Of a stretch of 64,000 bases of DNA, positions 46,427-57,700 are shown one piece after another. The notes under the pieces were generated by a model. It did not search any database. It was given only the letters and a program-made list of their open reading frames with translations, and had not been told where the DNA came from. A program made the translations under genes and the position numbers. Every line of letters starts with the position of its first letter. Positions within the stretch are counted from its first letter, which is position 1. The DNA comes from Ctena decussata (taxonomy: Eukaryota; Mollusca; Bivalvia; Lucinida; Lucinidae), in NCBI GenBank assembly GCA_963989385.1, contig OZ022499.1, forward strand, positions 34,278,993 to 34,342,992, given 5' to 3'.

Positions 46427-48643
46427 AAGCTTGTGAGCAGTCCAGAACCATTTCTACTTCTCCTCTGATATGGGGCTGCATTATATGATAAAACATATTT
46501 GTCCGAAAATGTCTGGTACATTCGGTATTCCCACAGCTGACCAGAGCACGTAACAAGTTTATGATGAAATAATTATTCCATTAACTTATCTAATCAAGGC
46601 GCGCTTCCTCGATAACTAGGCCCAAAACTCGATATAAATGAGCTCTTGGGACCGATATGGCGGCAATACATCAACAATTTATCCCTTACTAATTGGATGG
46701 AATTTAGTAGTGAAATATGGTATTTCTTACTCTCCGTTATAGTAAAATTGCGTCCATTTTTAGTATGACATAATATCAAGTGGAATATTAGATATGGTAT
46801 GGAACTAGTCGGGATTGTCAAATGAGGGTGTGCAGTTTGATCAATAACAAAGAAACAATCATATTCATACGCAGGTCATGCATTAGACTAGAAATAGTTC
46901 CATTCATTTTTTCTTGTTCATTCATAACATACACCTTAACATTTTTCTTTCTCAGTCTGATAGCTATAAATGAATGGGACTAGAATCATGCACTTGAGGG
47001 TGATGTAACCTTTAATTAGCCTCTCAAAACTAACGGTCAGTTCATCTGCAAATATTTAGATAACCTTGGAAGCAAAGCTGCTGCTAATGGTCTGTGAAGA
47101 ATTAGATTTATATCTCTAGCTGCCAAAAGTCAGTGTACTGAAAACAAATTGGTCAGTTCCTTGTGTATTGTGAATGATATTTAGCCTAATTTCTTTATTG
47201 GTGGAGATAAAAAGTAGAATGGTTATTATTTTGCTTCTTTTTTATGTCGTACTCATGGTTTAAAAATGTATTGACTGTATTGGATAACAGTAAAACAGCT
47301 GTGAAATGCACTATTTTTCATAATTAAAAATAATGGATAAAGACATTTCAAACATTTAACAAAATTTATTACACTTCCTCTACAAAGGAATGTGTATGCA
47401 CTGTACATGGTGAACAGGCTTAAATTATTTCAAAAAGTACCCATTATGCAGTAAGATTTTTCGATATCCAGAATTCAATATGTTATCCATAGATCGATTT
47501 CTGTGTATATAAAATTAAATCTAATGATTACCAATATAGTTTGAATATGCAAAAATCAGCTTAGATATCGCAATAGGATACAGTGTAGACAATGATCAGA
47601 TGGCTCTCAGTGTAGCAGTCTGATCTGGGTCTGCACTGTTTGCTCTGCCCTACCTGTCCCAACTCTAAGATTTTTTACAGTAAATATAAAATTATGCCAA
47701 AGTGATTGTTTCTTATATTTGCTTCGAAAAATATGTAAAGCATACGGAGCCAGTAAGAAATATTTGGACACCAGTACCTGCGCAAACAGTGTTGACCCAG
47801 ACTAGAAAGGTCATAAAGATATTCTATCAGAGTCTGTACAGTTTGCCACAAACATCCACTGGTAGAAGAAATGTATCTGTCCCAATTAATTAAAGCAGAA
47901 GTGTCCAACATCTAATTTACTGTAAATCTGATAACAACATTAAATTTCTCTGAACTGCACCAGATCAGCTGATTTGAGGCAAGCAATAAATTCCCAACAC
48001 ATGTTATTCACAGTAAATGGGGTTATGAACTTTGTTCAGAACCTCAACAGAGTAATAAACTTGAGATGACCGTCCAACAGAATGAACGGTGAGTTTGCTC
48101 AAATCCAGTCCAAAAGATTCTATCTGGAGATAAATTAAAGTATCTGAGAGGGCTGGAATTTATAAGTGAATGAATATATATCTTTTGGACTGACTCCAGT
48201 CTAGTCATGCATCAGTACTTTCGTACATACATACAGTAACAAATGGAAACAGTCGTATGCATACGATGGCATTTTGACAATTGCTTAGGCTATTTTGCAT
48301 ATACATGTACAAGCCTTTAGTTGCACACGTATTATAAGTTATAGGTTTCGGTTTTTAGTGTTCGAATTTGAAAGCTGCTTTTATCATAGAACTCGAGTAA
48401 AACAGTGCAGCAAACATGGTAATCTTTATGTAAGAACACGTTACACTGACAAAATGAAATAACCAACGACAACAAAGATGGAAAATTCTTCCAATAATCA
48501 AATATTATTCATGATATGTAGTGCACCTGTAACAAACTGGTAGCATACAACAATTTCATAGACTTGAATGCCCTTTTCGCGCCAAACTGAGACGTCTTCA
48601 TGGGGTGACCTAAGATTGATTGGATAAGGTTTTTGACACATAC
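46427..48643. other. No gene recognised
   Basis: Repeat remnants GATCTGGGTCTGCACTGTTT at about 47620 and AAACAGTGTTGACCCAGACT at about 47787 resemble the interior of the GAGCCGCGAC family. A minus-strand frame at 47675-47911 overlaps the second remnant and is rejected as a gene. Confidence 0.35.
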
Positions 48644-48817
48644 CTGTCCGCATTCTTCCACAGCCATGACACGTTTCAACGCCACGCTGGATATTTTGAT
48701 GCCACGATCATGCTGACGTAAATGCATAAAATTTTCAAAATTCTTTGCTCCTTGATGGATTCTGTTTGTTTTGGTTTTACGGTCATTTGAGAATATTATA
48801 ATTAAAATTTTAACGAT
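48644..48817 (-). CDS. Candidate internal exon, possibly the start of a PAN/apple-like domain
   Basis: On the minus strand a 174-bp stretch (58 codons, phase 0 at both ends) lies between an acceptor CATTCTGCCTTAG and a consensus donor CAG/GTATGT at 48643-48644. The translation ends with HLRQHDRGIKISSVALKRV and MAVEECGQ. A helix- or strand-like stretch ending in S/V-x3-ECxxx(C) is how PAN/apple domains begin, and the next cysteine would fall in the next exon. I could not find the neighbouring exons, and the first 30 residues look less protein-like, so another acceptor inside may be used. Function not assigned. Confidence 0.33.
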
Positions 48818-50165
48818 CTAAGGCAGAATGAATTATATAAACAATCTACCTTAGAGAATCACAGCAGAATTTATCAAAAGTGGGCGTGTATTTTCTCTAT
48901 ATTTGTGGTTTTACTAGCTGTAAATGATAAAACATCAGTCCTTTAGGTAATAATGGTTTTATTCAAAATTAATTCAAAAGTTATATTAAGTTTATAGTTA
49001 GCAAAATTTGTACACAAATTCGAAGTAATAGCCTAAGTTCTTAATAAACATATACTTTCATAAACAAAATGTTGACATATCGTCCCGGTATGTGTTTCCG
49101 CGCGGTACATAGCCCTAATAATAATCATAAACTGTACATGGTAGAGCATTTGCACTGAGAAAATTTATTGACATCTATATTTTGCAGAAGGTCTTGTTCC
49201 TTACCATAATAAAGAATGGCCAAAAATATCATGTAGGAGAAAAGAAATTAAAACTCAATACATGATGTGCTTTAAATAGCCATTTTTCTTAATGCACTTT
49301 TGTTATGGTTGTTGTGACCCCAAAATTTTTAAACTAGCAAAATTTTGTAAGAGAAACTAACCGTCTGTTAATGGTATGCTTAATATCTTTAATGTCATGC
49401 AGTTGTTGAAGTTCACTGTAAATATGTTAGTACTTTTCAAAAATGTTTCTGACAAGAGGGTCCTTATATCCAAAAGAAGTGTTTAGCACTAGCAGTAAGT
49501 AACGATGTGTTATATTGTTTTTGTTTATAATCTGAGTCGTAAAAAATCAAAATTATTTTTTTCTTTTGCAGTTATGTCAGCAGGTCCAGTTGTAACACAA
49601 TGTGCATATCAATCTTTAACATTGAAGTTTGGAACTTTATAGAAATTTCCAATTTGAGGCATAGGGGTTGACAAGTTTGAAAAAAGGCTGTCTTGCTCCA
49701 AGGTTGGCATGCTATCTGAAATTATTACCACCATCTCAAGAAGGATTGGTTGATGATTTATACCTTTTAATATATGGTGTCAACAGGAATATGCTTACTC
49801 TGAAATCAGTATTTTCTTTTCACCATACCAAATAAAATTTTATTTCAAAATTTTAAAAAGGGCTCTGAAACACATACCGCGCTGGAAGAATAAGTGAAAA
49901 TAGGTAGTCTTCTCAAATACAAACTCCTGATTTTAATTCTACACAATATTTCATGAGGACAAGCGTAATGGTAGGCTAAACATTACAGGGGACTTAAAAT
50001 ATGTTTTTGGGCCAGCCTTGCTGCATATGGATTTAAAAAGTTGATTTTGTTCTTAAGGGCTCTGAAACTGATGTCGCTGGGATATATTATACAAGAAAAA
50101 TACAATTGCATTTGTCCTTCTAATTGGTGATAAGGTTACTGTGGAAAAGCATAAGAATGTTTAAC
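48818..50165. other. No gene recognised
   Basis: AT-rich, with A/T runs. If the exon above is real, its upstream exons or first intron should lie in this direction, but I could not identify any. Confidence 0.35.
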
Positions 50166-50412
50166 CAGGCCCCGAGGTTATAAAACTTTTTTCATGCTCA
50201 ACTCAGCTGAGTATGAAATTTTCTCTGCTGATAAATATGAAAATGCCAACATTAGTTGGCATTTTCATATTCATAAGCAGAGAAAATTTCACACTCAGCT
50301 AAACTGAGCATGAAAATAACTGTATTTATCAGTAATTTGCTATTTATAAGCAGGTAAAATTTCATGCTCAGCTGAGTTGAGCATGAAAAAAGTTTTATAA
50401 CCTCGGGGCCTG
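50166..50412. mobile_element. GGCCCCGAGG MITE, copy 3 (complete)
   Basis: 247 bp with the ends CAGGCCCCGAGGTTATAAAA and TTTATAACCTCGGGGCCTG, the best-matched termini of the family. The internal AGCTGAG palindromes and ATGAAAATGCCAAC stem are intact. Confidence 0.88.
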
Positions 50413-50625
50413 ATTCTGCCATTGAAGAGTGTGCACTTTATGATGCACACTTTGAGAGAAGTTACCTCGTGTCGTGTGCAAATAGCAAAGGCATTTATCA
50501 TGCATATGCTGCAAAATTCACCTGATAACAGGGGTATGATAACACAATGTGATATCATGTCACTATAGAACTGCGCTTGCGCGAATGTTATCAGGTCATG
50601 CCTTAAGAAGCGATCTCTGAAGACG

Positions 50626-50715
50626 ATTGGCTGTATACTGACGTTGGCCGTGATAACAACGTTCGATTGGTTAAATGACGTCACGGACTTACGTCATAAC
50701 GCATTCGCGACGTCA
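50626..50715. promoter_or_regulatory. CRE and CCAAT cluster
   Basis: Two inverted CCAAT pentamers (ATTGG at 50626-50630 and 50666-50670), a perfect CRE TGACGTCA (50676-50683), a TTACGTCA half-variant (50689-50696) and GACGTCA (50709-50715) within 90 bp. This looks like a proximal promoter arrangement. No exon was found on either side, and it may belong to a repeat. Confidence 0.35.
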
Positions 50716-50803
50716 ACAAGTTCAAACAAAACTGCGTTAACTTCTCTTTTGTGTGACGCTCTTTACACCTGAAAACGTTGTAATGATGCATGATAAATAG
50801 AAA

Positions 50804-50939
50804 ACCATGTAAGTGTCTTTTGATATCAAGTTTATCAGGCTCGACCAGAAACACGCCGGACTGGCTCGGCAAGCCTCGCCATTCCTACGCTGTTTCTGGT
50901 CTCGCCTGATAAACTTGATATCAAAAGACACTAACATGG
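50804..50939. repeat. Inverted repeat, arms about 48 bp
   Basis: ACCATGTAAGTGTCTTTTGA...TCAGGC...ACCAGAAAC on the left is answered by GTTTCTGGT...GCCTGATAAACTTGATATCA...ACATGGT on the right, with a few mismatches. The loop of about 37 nt is CG-rich (CACGCCGGACTGGCTCGGCA). It starts about 90 bp from the CRE cluster. Confidence 0.8.
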
Positions 50940-51490
50940 TATTCTCTATATATCAGGCAGACTAATAAGAACCATTCTTGTTACCATCAACAAAATATAG
51001 ATCCTGTTGAATTTATAAAGAAATCAGCGAACACTGCCATATGACTATGCAAACGCAAAGTGTTCGCTGTTCGCATATGTCCGTGACAAGGTGGTTTTTC
51101 CCCGCAGCACGGATTATGTGTGCGAAATTTTATAACAAGTTTCATGAAAAACTTATGGTGCTAACGCCAATAAATTAGTTCAAATCGTTGCATGTGGTTT
51201 CATATTAATAGAACTGTCAGACGAATGATCGATAATAGACAGAAATATGATCTGTATGATGTCAATTTCTGCTTCTTAGAATTAGCATATGGAACATGTA
51301 AATCTGACAGATATGTCGCTAATTGCAGGCTATGTCAAGTCACATATAATTTGATGTGTTACACGGGTACCCTGTAAGGTCAATGTAAACTTGATAACGT
51401 TGCAAAGCCGTTGCTTGAAATTAGTAAACAGATTGTCTCTCTGTAAACCACCATCAGACTAGCATGTACATTTCTCAAGTTAGAATAAAA
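50940..51490. other. No gene recognised
   Basis: A small plus-strand frame at 51192-51377 is unassigned. GCGAACACTGCCATATG and CATATG...GCGAACACT occur in opposite orientation around 51030-51075. Confidence 0.35.
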
Positions 51491-51561
51491 AAGAACATAC
51501 AAATTTTGTGCATAAATGAGATAATTATTATCTCATTTATGCACAAAATTTGTATGTTCTT
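51491..51561. repeat. Perfect 34-bp hairpin with a 3-nt loop
   Basis: The arms 51491-51524 and 51528-51561 are exact reverse complements (AAGAACATACAAATTTTG at the outer end) around TTA. Confidence 0.95.
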
Positions 51562-52234
51562 TTAAATATATGTCTGAAACTTATACAAAAAATCTCAAGA
51601 TAAAGTACAGAGATCATAGTAATATTAACAATCATCCCGTATAGAAATACAGTGTTAATCTAACGTCATATCGACGGCGATGCAGCGTTATGATGCCTTA
51701 ATTAATGACCTTGGTAAACAGTTGTTTCACTCGTGCTTTTGCTGGGTTGAACCATGGAACACATACCATATACGGTTCAAACAACATAGCACCCGAGGCA
51801 GTATCTGCGAAGGTTGAGCATTGTCTGTAAACACCTAAAGAAAACTATCAGTCGAATTCATCTAAAACATATAAAAGCACGGCATATAACCATACAAACG
51901 GCGACTAACTACACGAAAGAAGACACAGGCAAATAAACATATACATATAGAACGTGCTTCAGACACTGAAATCAAAGCAGAAACTAAGATAAATTCAGAT
52001 ATTTAGTGTCATATAAACACTGAATTTATATAACTATGTAAAAGCGATGGCAGTACCTTAGACATACGCAAGTCATTTAAAATGGCGATTCAATATACAT
52101 GTATTAAGGAATAAAAATATTTCAGGTATGAGCAGATACGTAATAACAACAACAGCAAGACTGCCAGCCTCAAAATACGTAATTATTTCGGTCTAGAGCA
52201 GCGATATTTAGCTGCAACAAAGAGTTTTCCAATT
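51562..52234. other. No gene recognised
   Basis: AT-rich with many short oligo-A tracts. Nothing structured was found. Confidence 0.4.
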
Positions 52235-52680
52235 TTAAAGAGTAACTACACTTCCGGAACTGACTGAATCAGATCCCAAACCCTATCCCCAACATCAAAG
52301 GGAAAGATTGACAAAGACATCCCAACAAACAATAAATTACAAGTGATAAGCCGAGTGAGCAGCTCTTTCCCAAATAGGTGGCAACTCAGCTATCTTTATT
52401 GAACTAAATAATTTAGACCAACAGAAGGGTTGCAACAGACTAAGCAAATTATACGAAAAACATTTAACAACTATTTTTACCTATTTTCTATTTTTATTAT
52501 AGAAGGGTTAAAATGAGAACACAATAAATTAAACAGCACCGAACATAAAACAAATGCAACCACAACGAAAGTACCGCCTTGGGACGGTCAGTAATAACTA
52601 TTGGGGGTTTAAACCGGTTTTACTGGGCCCAAACCTTCACCCTCACCCTCCTTCCAAACCTGCTACTCATTGTAAAAAGG
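52235..52680. repeat. Interspersed repeat family (as at 1.8-2.7 and 31.7 kb)
   Basis: 52240-52300 matches 31712-31766 (AACTGACTGAATCAGATCCC). 52500-52640 matches the GACGGCCA...ATGAAATTA...GGGGGTTT block of 2250-2400. A phrase GCTCTTTCCCAAATAGGTGG may link the two halves. Class unknown. Confidence 0.5.
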
Positions 52681-52770
52681 TGAAACTTAGAAAACACATT
52701 AAAATACATATCAAGTAAAACAAATAAGATAATCTAATATAAACACCTTCAGACATATAAGACCATAATC

Positions 52771-52837
52771 ATAGCTGGAAATACTGATAGTCTAAGTGCT
52801 TATGATAAGCACTTAGACTATCAGTATTTCCAGCTAT
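52771..52837. repeat. Perfect 33-bp hairpin with a 1-nt loop
   Basis: The arms 52771-52803 and 52805-52837 are exact reverse complements (ATAGCTGGAAATACTGATAG at the outer end) around a single G. Confidence 0.95.
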
Positions 52838-53465
52838 AAAAATATGCAACTTTAGTTATGCTTTTGAAAATAAAGCTGAAATACATGTATTTATAAATCA
52901 ACTTCAAAGTATCTATAAAAACAAAAACACTGCATCAGATATACGTAGCTAATGAAAGACAATATGCAATGCCATGTAAATTTACATTAGAAAGACAAAG
53001 TTAAGCTATAGGAAGCAGTTTTATTATAGCTCATATAGCAGAAACCATATTAACAAACAATGGGAAAATACTTCATATAATAATCATTTTATAAAATTTT
53101 TGAAACATCGCTTATAAGAATAGGAAACTACCATATATTTAACAGAAACAATTGCTTGGTGCATATTTATTCATTCGCAGCTTTAGTTACCTTTATATAT
53201 AAAAAAGTGAAACAATAGTTTTTCCTTATCTATAAAAGTAAAACCATAACTCTCATTGCTTTGCTAAATAAAATTTGAAGAAAAAAAAGCTTTAATAACT
53301 AAATTAACATACTAAAAAAACCTTAAAATTCTTATTTATCTGAAAGCTGTGTCTTAGCTAAATTTATGTTATTTCAGTATTTTACGCGTCAGGACACCCT
53401 CTATAGTTTTTAAAACATTGGTACATGTACTCATTTTAAATGCCTGAAACAGCACCTATACTATA
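52838..53465. other. No gene recognised
   Basis: Very AT-rich. Resembles 3' UTR or intronic DNA. Confidence 0.4.
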
Positions 53466-53712
53466 AAAAAATAAGGAGGAAAATTCTCAGGAACTAACAC
53501 AATTCAATCCCAGATCCTACCCAAGACACCACGTGGGAAAGAGACAACACAAAATTAGTAATTACCAACGACATCACCAGTGACGGCTATGAGAACAGCC
53601 ATTTCCGATGTAGGTGGTCAACGGGCTAGCCTGAACATCACAAACAATATATCAATAACAGACATAGCAACTAACAACACATAAAACAACTGGGGACGGC
53701 CAGTAATGAAAT
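53466..53712. repeat. Interspersed repeat family, third locus
   Basis: Contains in one run the segments that are split between 1836-1992 and 2186-2330 (TTCTCAGGAACTAACACAAT, CACGTGGGAAAGAG, GTAGGTGGTCAACGGGCTAG), so this is the more complete copy. Confidence 0.6.
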
Positions 53713-53756
53713 TATAGAAACTATAGAAACTAGTCTCAAGCTAAAAACGTATAATT

Positions 53757-53993
53757 GAGCCGCGACGCGAGAAAACCAACAATGTGGTTGTGCGCCCAGC
53801 GAAGACTCAGATCAGCCTGGGTAGCCACCCAGTTTGACCAGACTCTTCGTTAAGTGCTCAAAGGGTAGCTAAAGGCCTAAGCTACCTCTATGCGGACAGC
53901 GAAGACTCTGATCAGACTGGGCGGATGCCCAGGCTGATCTGAGTCTGCGGCTGTCCGCACAACCACATTGTTGGTTTTGTCATGTCGCGGCTC
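53757..53993 (-). mobile_element. GAGCCGCGAC MITE, copy 5 (opposite orientation)
   Basis: 237 bp. The ends are near-perfect, but the interior order is reversed relative to the other four copies: the loop half with TAAGTGCTCAAAGGGTAGCT comes before CTATGCGGACAGCGAAGACT. Inserted in the opposite orientation or flipped. Confidence 0.85.
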
Positions 53994-54025
53994 ATATATT
54001 GTCGCACCAACCGCCAAAAATAAAC

Positions 54026-54179
54026 CATCCTCACACTTTAATTACGGTTGTAAATATTGGAACTGCGTTATATATGTATCAACTGAGAATATTAAAAAAA
54101 AAATAGAAATTCATCAAACACATGCCGTCATTTTCCAAAAATAAAAAGGATTGATGAAACAAATAATTGTTTATTTTTT

Positions 54180-54228
<49 letters not shown>

Positions 54229-54553
54229 TAGAAACAGCTTCAGACATGTATTATCAAAGGAAAGACGAAACTTGATTTCAATCAACACAGATAACCTGTA
54301 GATAATGGTAGTGATACGAAAATATTTCTGCTAGCAACAAAGTACAGCTACATACATGTGTATGCCTAAAAATGGTGACAAAATACATTTAAATTGAAAA
54401 AACATCCTCACACTTTAATTACGATTGTAAATATTGGAATTGAGTATTATATGTATCAACTGAGAATATTAAAAAAAAATAGAAATTCATCAAACACATG
54501 CCGTCATTTTCCAAAAATAAAAGGATTGATGAAACAAATAATTGTTTATTTTT

Positions 54554-54604
<51 letters not shown>

Positions 54605-54780
54605 CAGACATATACTATCAAATAAAAAGATAAAAAGGAAAGACGAAACTTGATTTTATTCAACACAGATAACCTTTAGAGAATGGTAGTGATACGAAAT
54701 AATTCTGCTAGCAACAAAGTACAGCTACATACATGTGCATGCCTACAAATGATGACACAATACATTTAAATTGAAACACA
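54026..54780. repeat. Tandem duplication of 377 bp with a (GA)n tract in each copy
   Basis: Copy 1 is 54026-54402 and copy 2 is 54403-54780; they differ by few substitutions and in the length of the GA tract (54187-54224 and 54559-54601). Landmarks CATCCTCACACTTTAATTAC and TACATTTAAATTGAAA bound each. Frames across the GA tract are repeat translations. Confidence 0.92.
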
Positions 54781-57050
54781 GCAAAAAACCGCTTTCAGAT
54801 TCTTCAGAAATCTGTTAACATACGAGTGTACCAAGCAATGTCTTCAATCTTCTGTAATCATATAACTGTCGCATATGATATCTTCAAAATATAAAAGAAT
54901 CCGACTTGTCCAATTATATAAAAAAATGAAACAAAAAATAATTAAAATTTACAAAATCGAAATAATTTCAGACATGCAGTTTTAGAAAGTATAAAGCGAT
55001 ACCTGTCAATTGCCAAAAAAAACCCCTGAGTTAATATGGCGCATATAATTCTTAATCAAATCCAAAGATCTAAGATTCCACAAACACTAGACATGTGCAG
55101 ACACATAAAACGTTGAATTACTGTTTACTAAAATTAGAAAACAAATGTCTTTGAAAGGATATGCAACAATATATAAACGTTATAACATTGTCTTCCCAAA
55201 AGAAAATAATCTGATATTCGTAATCATATAAAAAAAAAAACTTTTTTAACAGTATAAAAGTTTCATACATGATAAAGTTCTCAGACTCGAGCAGCGAGGA
55301 ACAATATCCGTAAACAATATAATAGTGTACATGTAATAAAACATATAACAGCTCCTGACAAAAGTATTTCACTTTGGCTGTTAACTCTGAAGAAAATACA
55401 GACACACTCGTATACGTATGTCAAAATTAAAGATTACATAAATAGCACTCAGTATCAGATTTAAAACAGAACACATTTCCAAACATGCCTAGTATAAACT
55501 TTAAAACAGCATGTGGAAGGTATGATGCTAACATTATGGAAATAATAACACATGATTTTAGACAGTAAGAGCAGATGGTGTTAAACCATTTCATACATAT
55601 AAATGAAATAAATAATATCAAACTCTAAGCATCTAGACGAATAAATGCTATATGAATTTATATGAATAGCATTGAAGCCAAAGAAGCAGAAAAAAACGTG
55701 CATTTGTGATCAATTACAACGTCGGGATAGTACATGAAAAAAATCCTTGTAGTCGTATAATAAAGTTCTCACATTTTTAAATTCATTTTAAAAAATATAG
55801 TTTAAATATTTATACGAAACATAAAAGAATAAAATAATAAATATATGTAAACGAGACATAGACACTTATGGTGTAATAATATATTCAGTAATAAACAGAA
55901 TATGGCAACTATGATCGGTTATTCAAGACCTATCATCGATTATGCAAGACTTTCAAATGTTATAAGCCGATTTTGCCTTGCAACCCAACGTGATTTACTG
56001 TGGCGTTAAAATAAAAATCAATTGATTCAATCAAAATCCAATAATTTACCAATGCCAGCGTCAGTATTACATGAGGACACGGTTAATATTTCATAACTGT
56101 CCGTTTGGACCGGTCAAGCACAGTCCCAGGGGTGATGTTCACTCGGGTGGAATATGACTGCTTTGAACTGATGAAATTTAATGATGTAACTTTTGATTGA
56201 ACTTCTTCAGACGGTTGACAGAGTATAATTGCCTAGAAGACGGCCACCTGCGCCTGCCAACTCAGAACAGTTAGTTTTATACACTCGTATACTCAGCTCT
56301 ATATAAAACTATTTTAAAACTCATTTTAAGGGCCTCTATTACAACTAAATTTCCATGCATCTTTCACAAGTATCTTCTAGCATATTTACAGACATCTCCG
56401 ATCCCCTAGATCTAGTTTAGCAAACATGATTTCAAATGGGACTGCACACGATAGTATTTTTAGAGTACGACATTGTTCGACGCAATTTGTGCAACAGAAA
56501 TGTACCCTGTGTTAATCCCTGAAATAAGATTTCTAAGAAGCATTGAGCCTGTTAGATTGGAAACCTTCATAAGTTTATCTGAAATTGTTCACCGCAAAAC
56601 AACATGGTACAGCTACAAAGCAAGTATTTTCGACATGGAGCTAGCGTTGGGTCAAAAGTTCTTGACGCAACAACTGACCATCTCAGATAACAAGCACAGC
56701 TGGCCATACATTACCATATTGCACGCTCAGCAGTTGGAGAGGTAAAAAGTAATTTTGACAATCGTGTGCTCCTCTCAAAAGCTCTAGATATATACTATAA
56801 TCAGCCACCCTAAGCATGCCCTGACTAAAATGCGCGTGCAGATCAGGGCCTAGTTGTTCAAAGTATCGTTAGCTTAAGTAAGTAAGTAAGCAAGCAAGTA
56901 GGTTTTATTTAAAGAGGTTTACTCATTTGGATTTCGCAAATCTTCCATGAGGCCATCTAAAAGTTGATACAATACAAACTTTACAGTTCCACATTATAAA
57001 TATCTGGACAATTACCACAATATGAAAACTGAAATACATGTACAGTCATA
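54781..57050. other. No gene recognised
   Basis: AT-rich. A 94-codon stop-free frame at 56464-56745 has mixed composition but no recognised domain and is not reported as a gene. An element end CAGGGCCTAGTTGTTCAAAG lies at about 56846. Confidence 0.4.
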
Positions 57051-57066
57051 TACATACATACATACA

Positions 57067-57096
<30 letters not shown>
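57051..57096. repeat. (ACAT)n microsatellite
   Basis: Ten or more uninterrupted ACAT units. Confidence 0.92.
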
Positions 57097-57097
<1 letters not shown>

Positions 57098-57372
57098 TAA
57101 ACGAGCATGTAAAACTAATATTTCAACTGTAGAATTAAGAACAAAATGCAACACTGGATAGGAAAACAGCTCACAATTTCAAAACAAAATACGAACATTG
57201 GAGTACCCAAAGCAAAAGACAAGAAGAAGAAAAACACTCAGATAATATGGCGGTGAGGGCGGAAAGGCAAGTTTAAATGATATTCTAATTTTTTAATCCA
57301 TGTAATGCATTTATTAACAAACGAATAAATGAATTATTTTGGATTTTTAATAGTGTCAAAGGTTGACCAAGT

Positions 57373-57445
57373 GGCTCGGTAGCTCAGTTGGCAGAGTGCT
57401 CGCGCAGTAAGCGAGAGGCCCTGGGTTCGAGTCCCGGTCGGGCCA
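57373..57445 (+). tRNA. tRNA-Thr(AGT)-like gene or SINE head
   Basis: 73 nt that fold as a full cloverleaf: acceptor GGCTCGG/TCGGGCC (two G-U pairs), D stem GCTC/GAGT, anticodon stem CTCGC/GCGAG with loop GCAGTAA, T stem CTGGG/CCCGG with loop TTCGAGT, and a discriminator A. The A box is TAGCTCAGTTGG (57380-57391) and the B box GGTTCGAGTCC (57424-57434). A T6 terminator follows at 57449-57454. The anticodon reads AGT (Thr). Position 33 is C instead of the near-universal T, which argues for a tRNA-derived repeat over a working tRNA. Confidence 0.55.
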
Positions 57446-57448
57446 CGA

Positions 57449-57454
57449 TTTTTT
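57449..57454 (+). terminator. Pol III terminator of copy 1
   Basis: Six T directly after the tRNA-like body; the same T6 follows copy 2 at 57704-57709. Confidence 0.6.
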
Positions 57455-57627
57455 CCTCCCTTGTGATATTTGGTGGCCAGTGTGGATCCACGGCTGGGGC
57501 CGCGAGCATCAAAAAGTGCATACCTTGCTGGTTCCTCCGTGGTATCGAACGGATTCGGGGACGAATCTTATTAAGCGGGGGCGGGGAGGAAGGGGGGGGG
57601 GGAGAGGATGTCAAAGGTCGACCAAGT

Positions 57628-57700
57628 GGCTCGGTAGCTCAGTTGGCAGAGTGCTCGCGCGGTAAGCAAAATGCCCTGGGTTCGAGTCCCGGTCGGGCCA
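57628..57700 (+). pseudogene. tRNA-like copy 2, anticodon stem broken
   Basis: Same acceptor, D and T arms as the copy at 57373, but the 3' side of the anticodon stem is GCAAA instead of GCGAG, and the loop reads GCGGTAA. The A and B boxes and T6 are intact, so transcription could still occur. Confidence 0.6.

Noticed and set aside
54394..54633. Frame with an Arg-Glu run
   Set aside because: The run is the translation of a GA microsatellite inside a tandem duplication.
56464..56745. Plus-strand frame of about 94 codons
   Set aside because: Opens after a stop with no nearby ATG, ends at a GT that is a weak donor, and no domain is visible.
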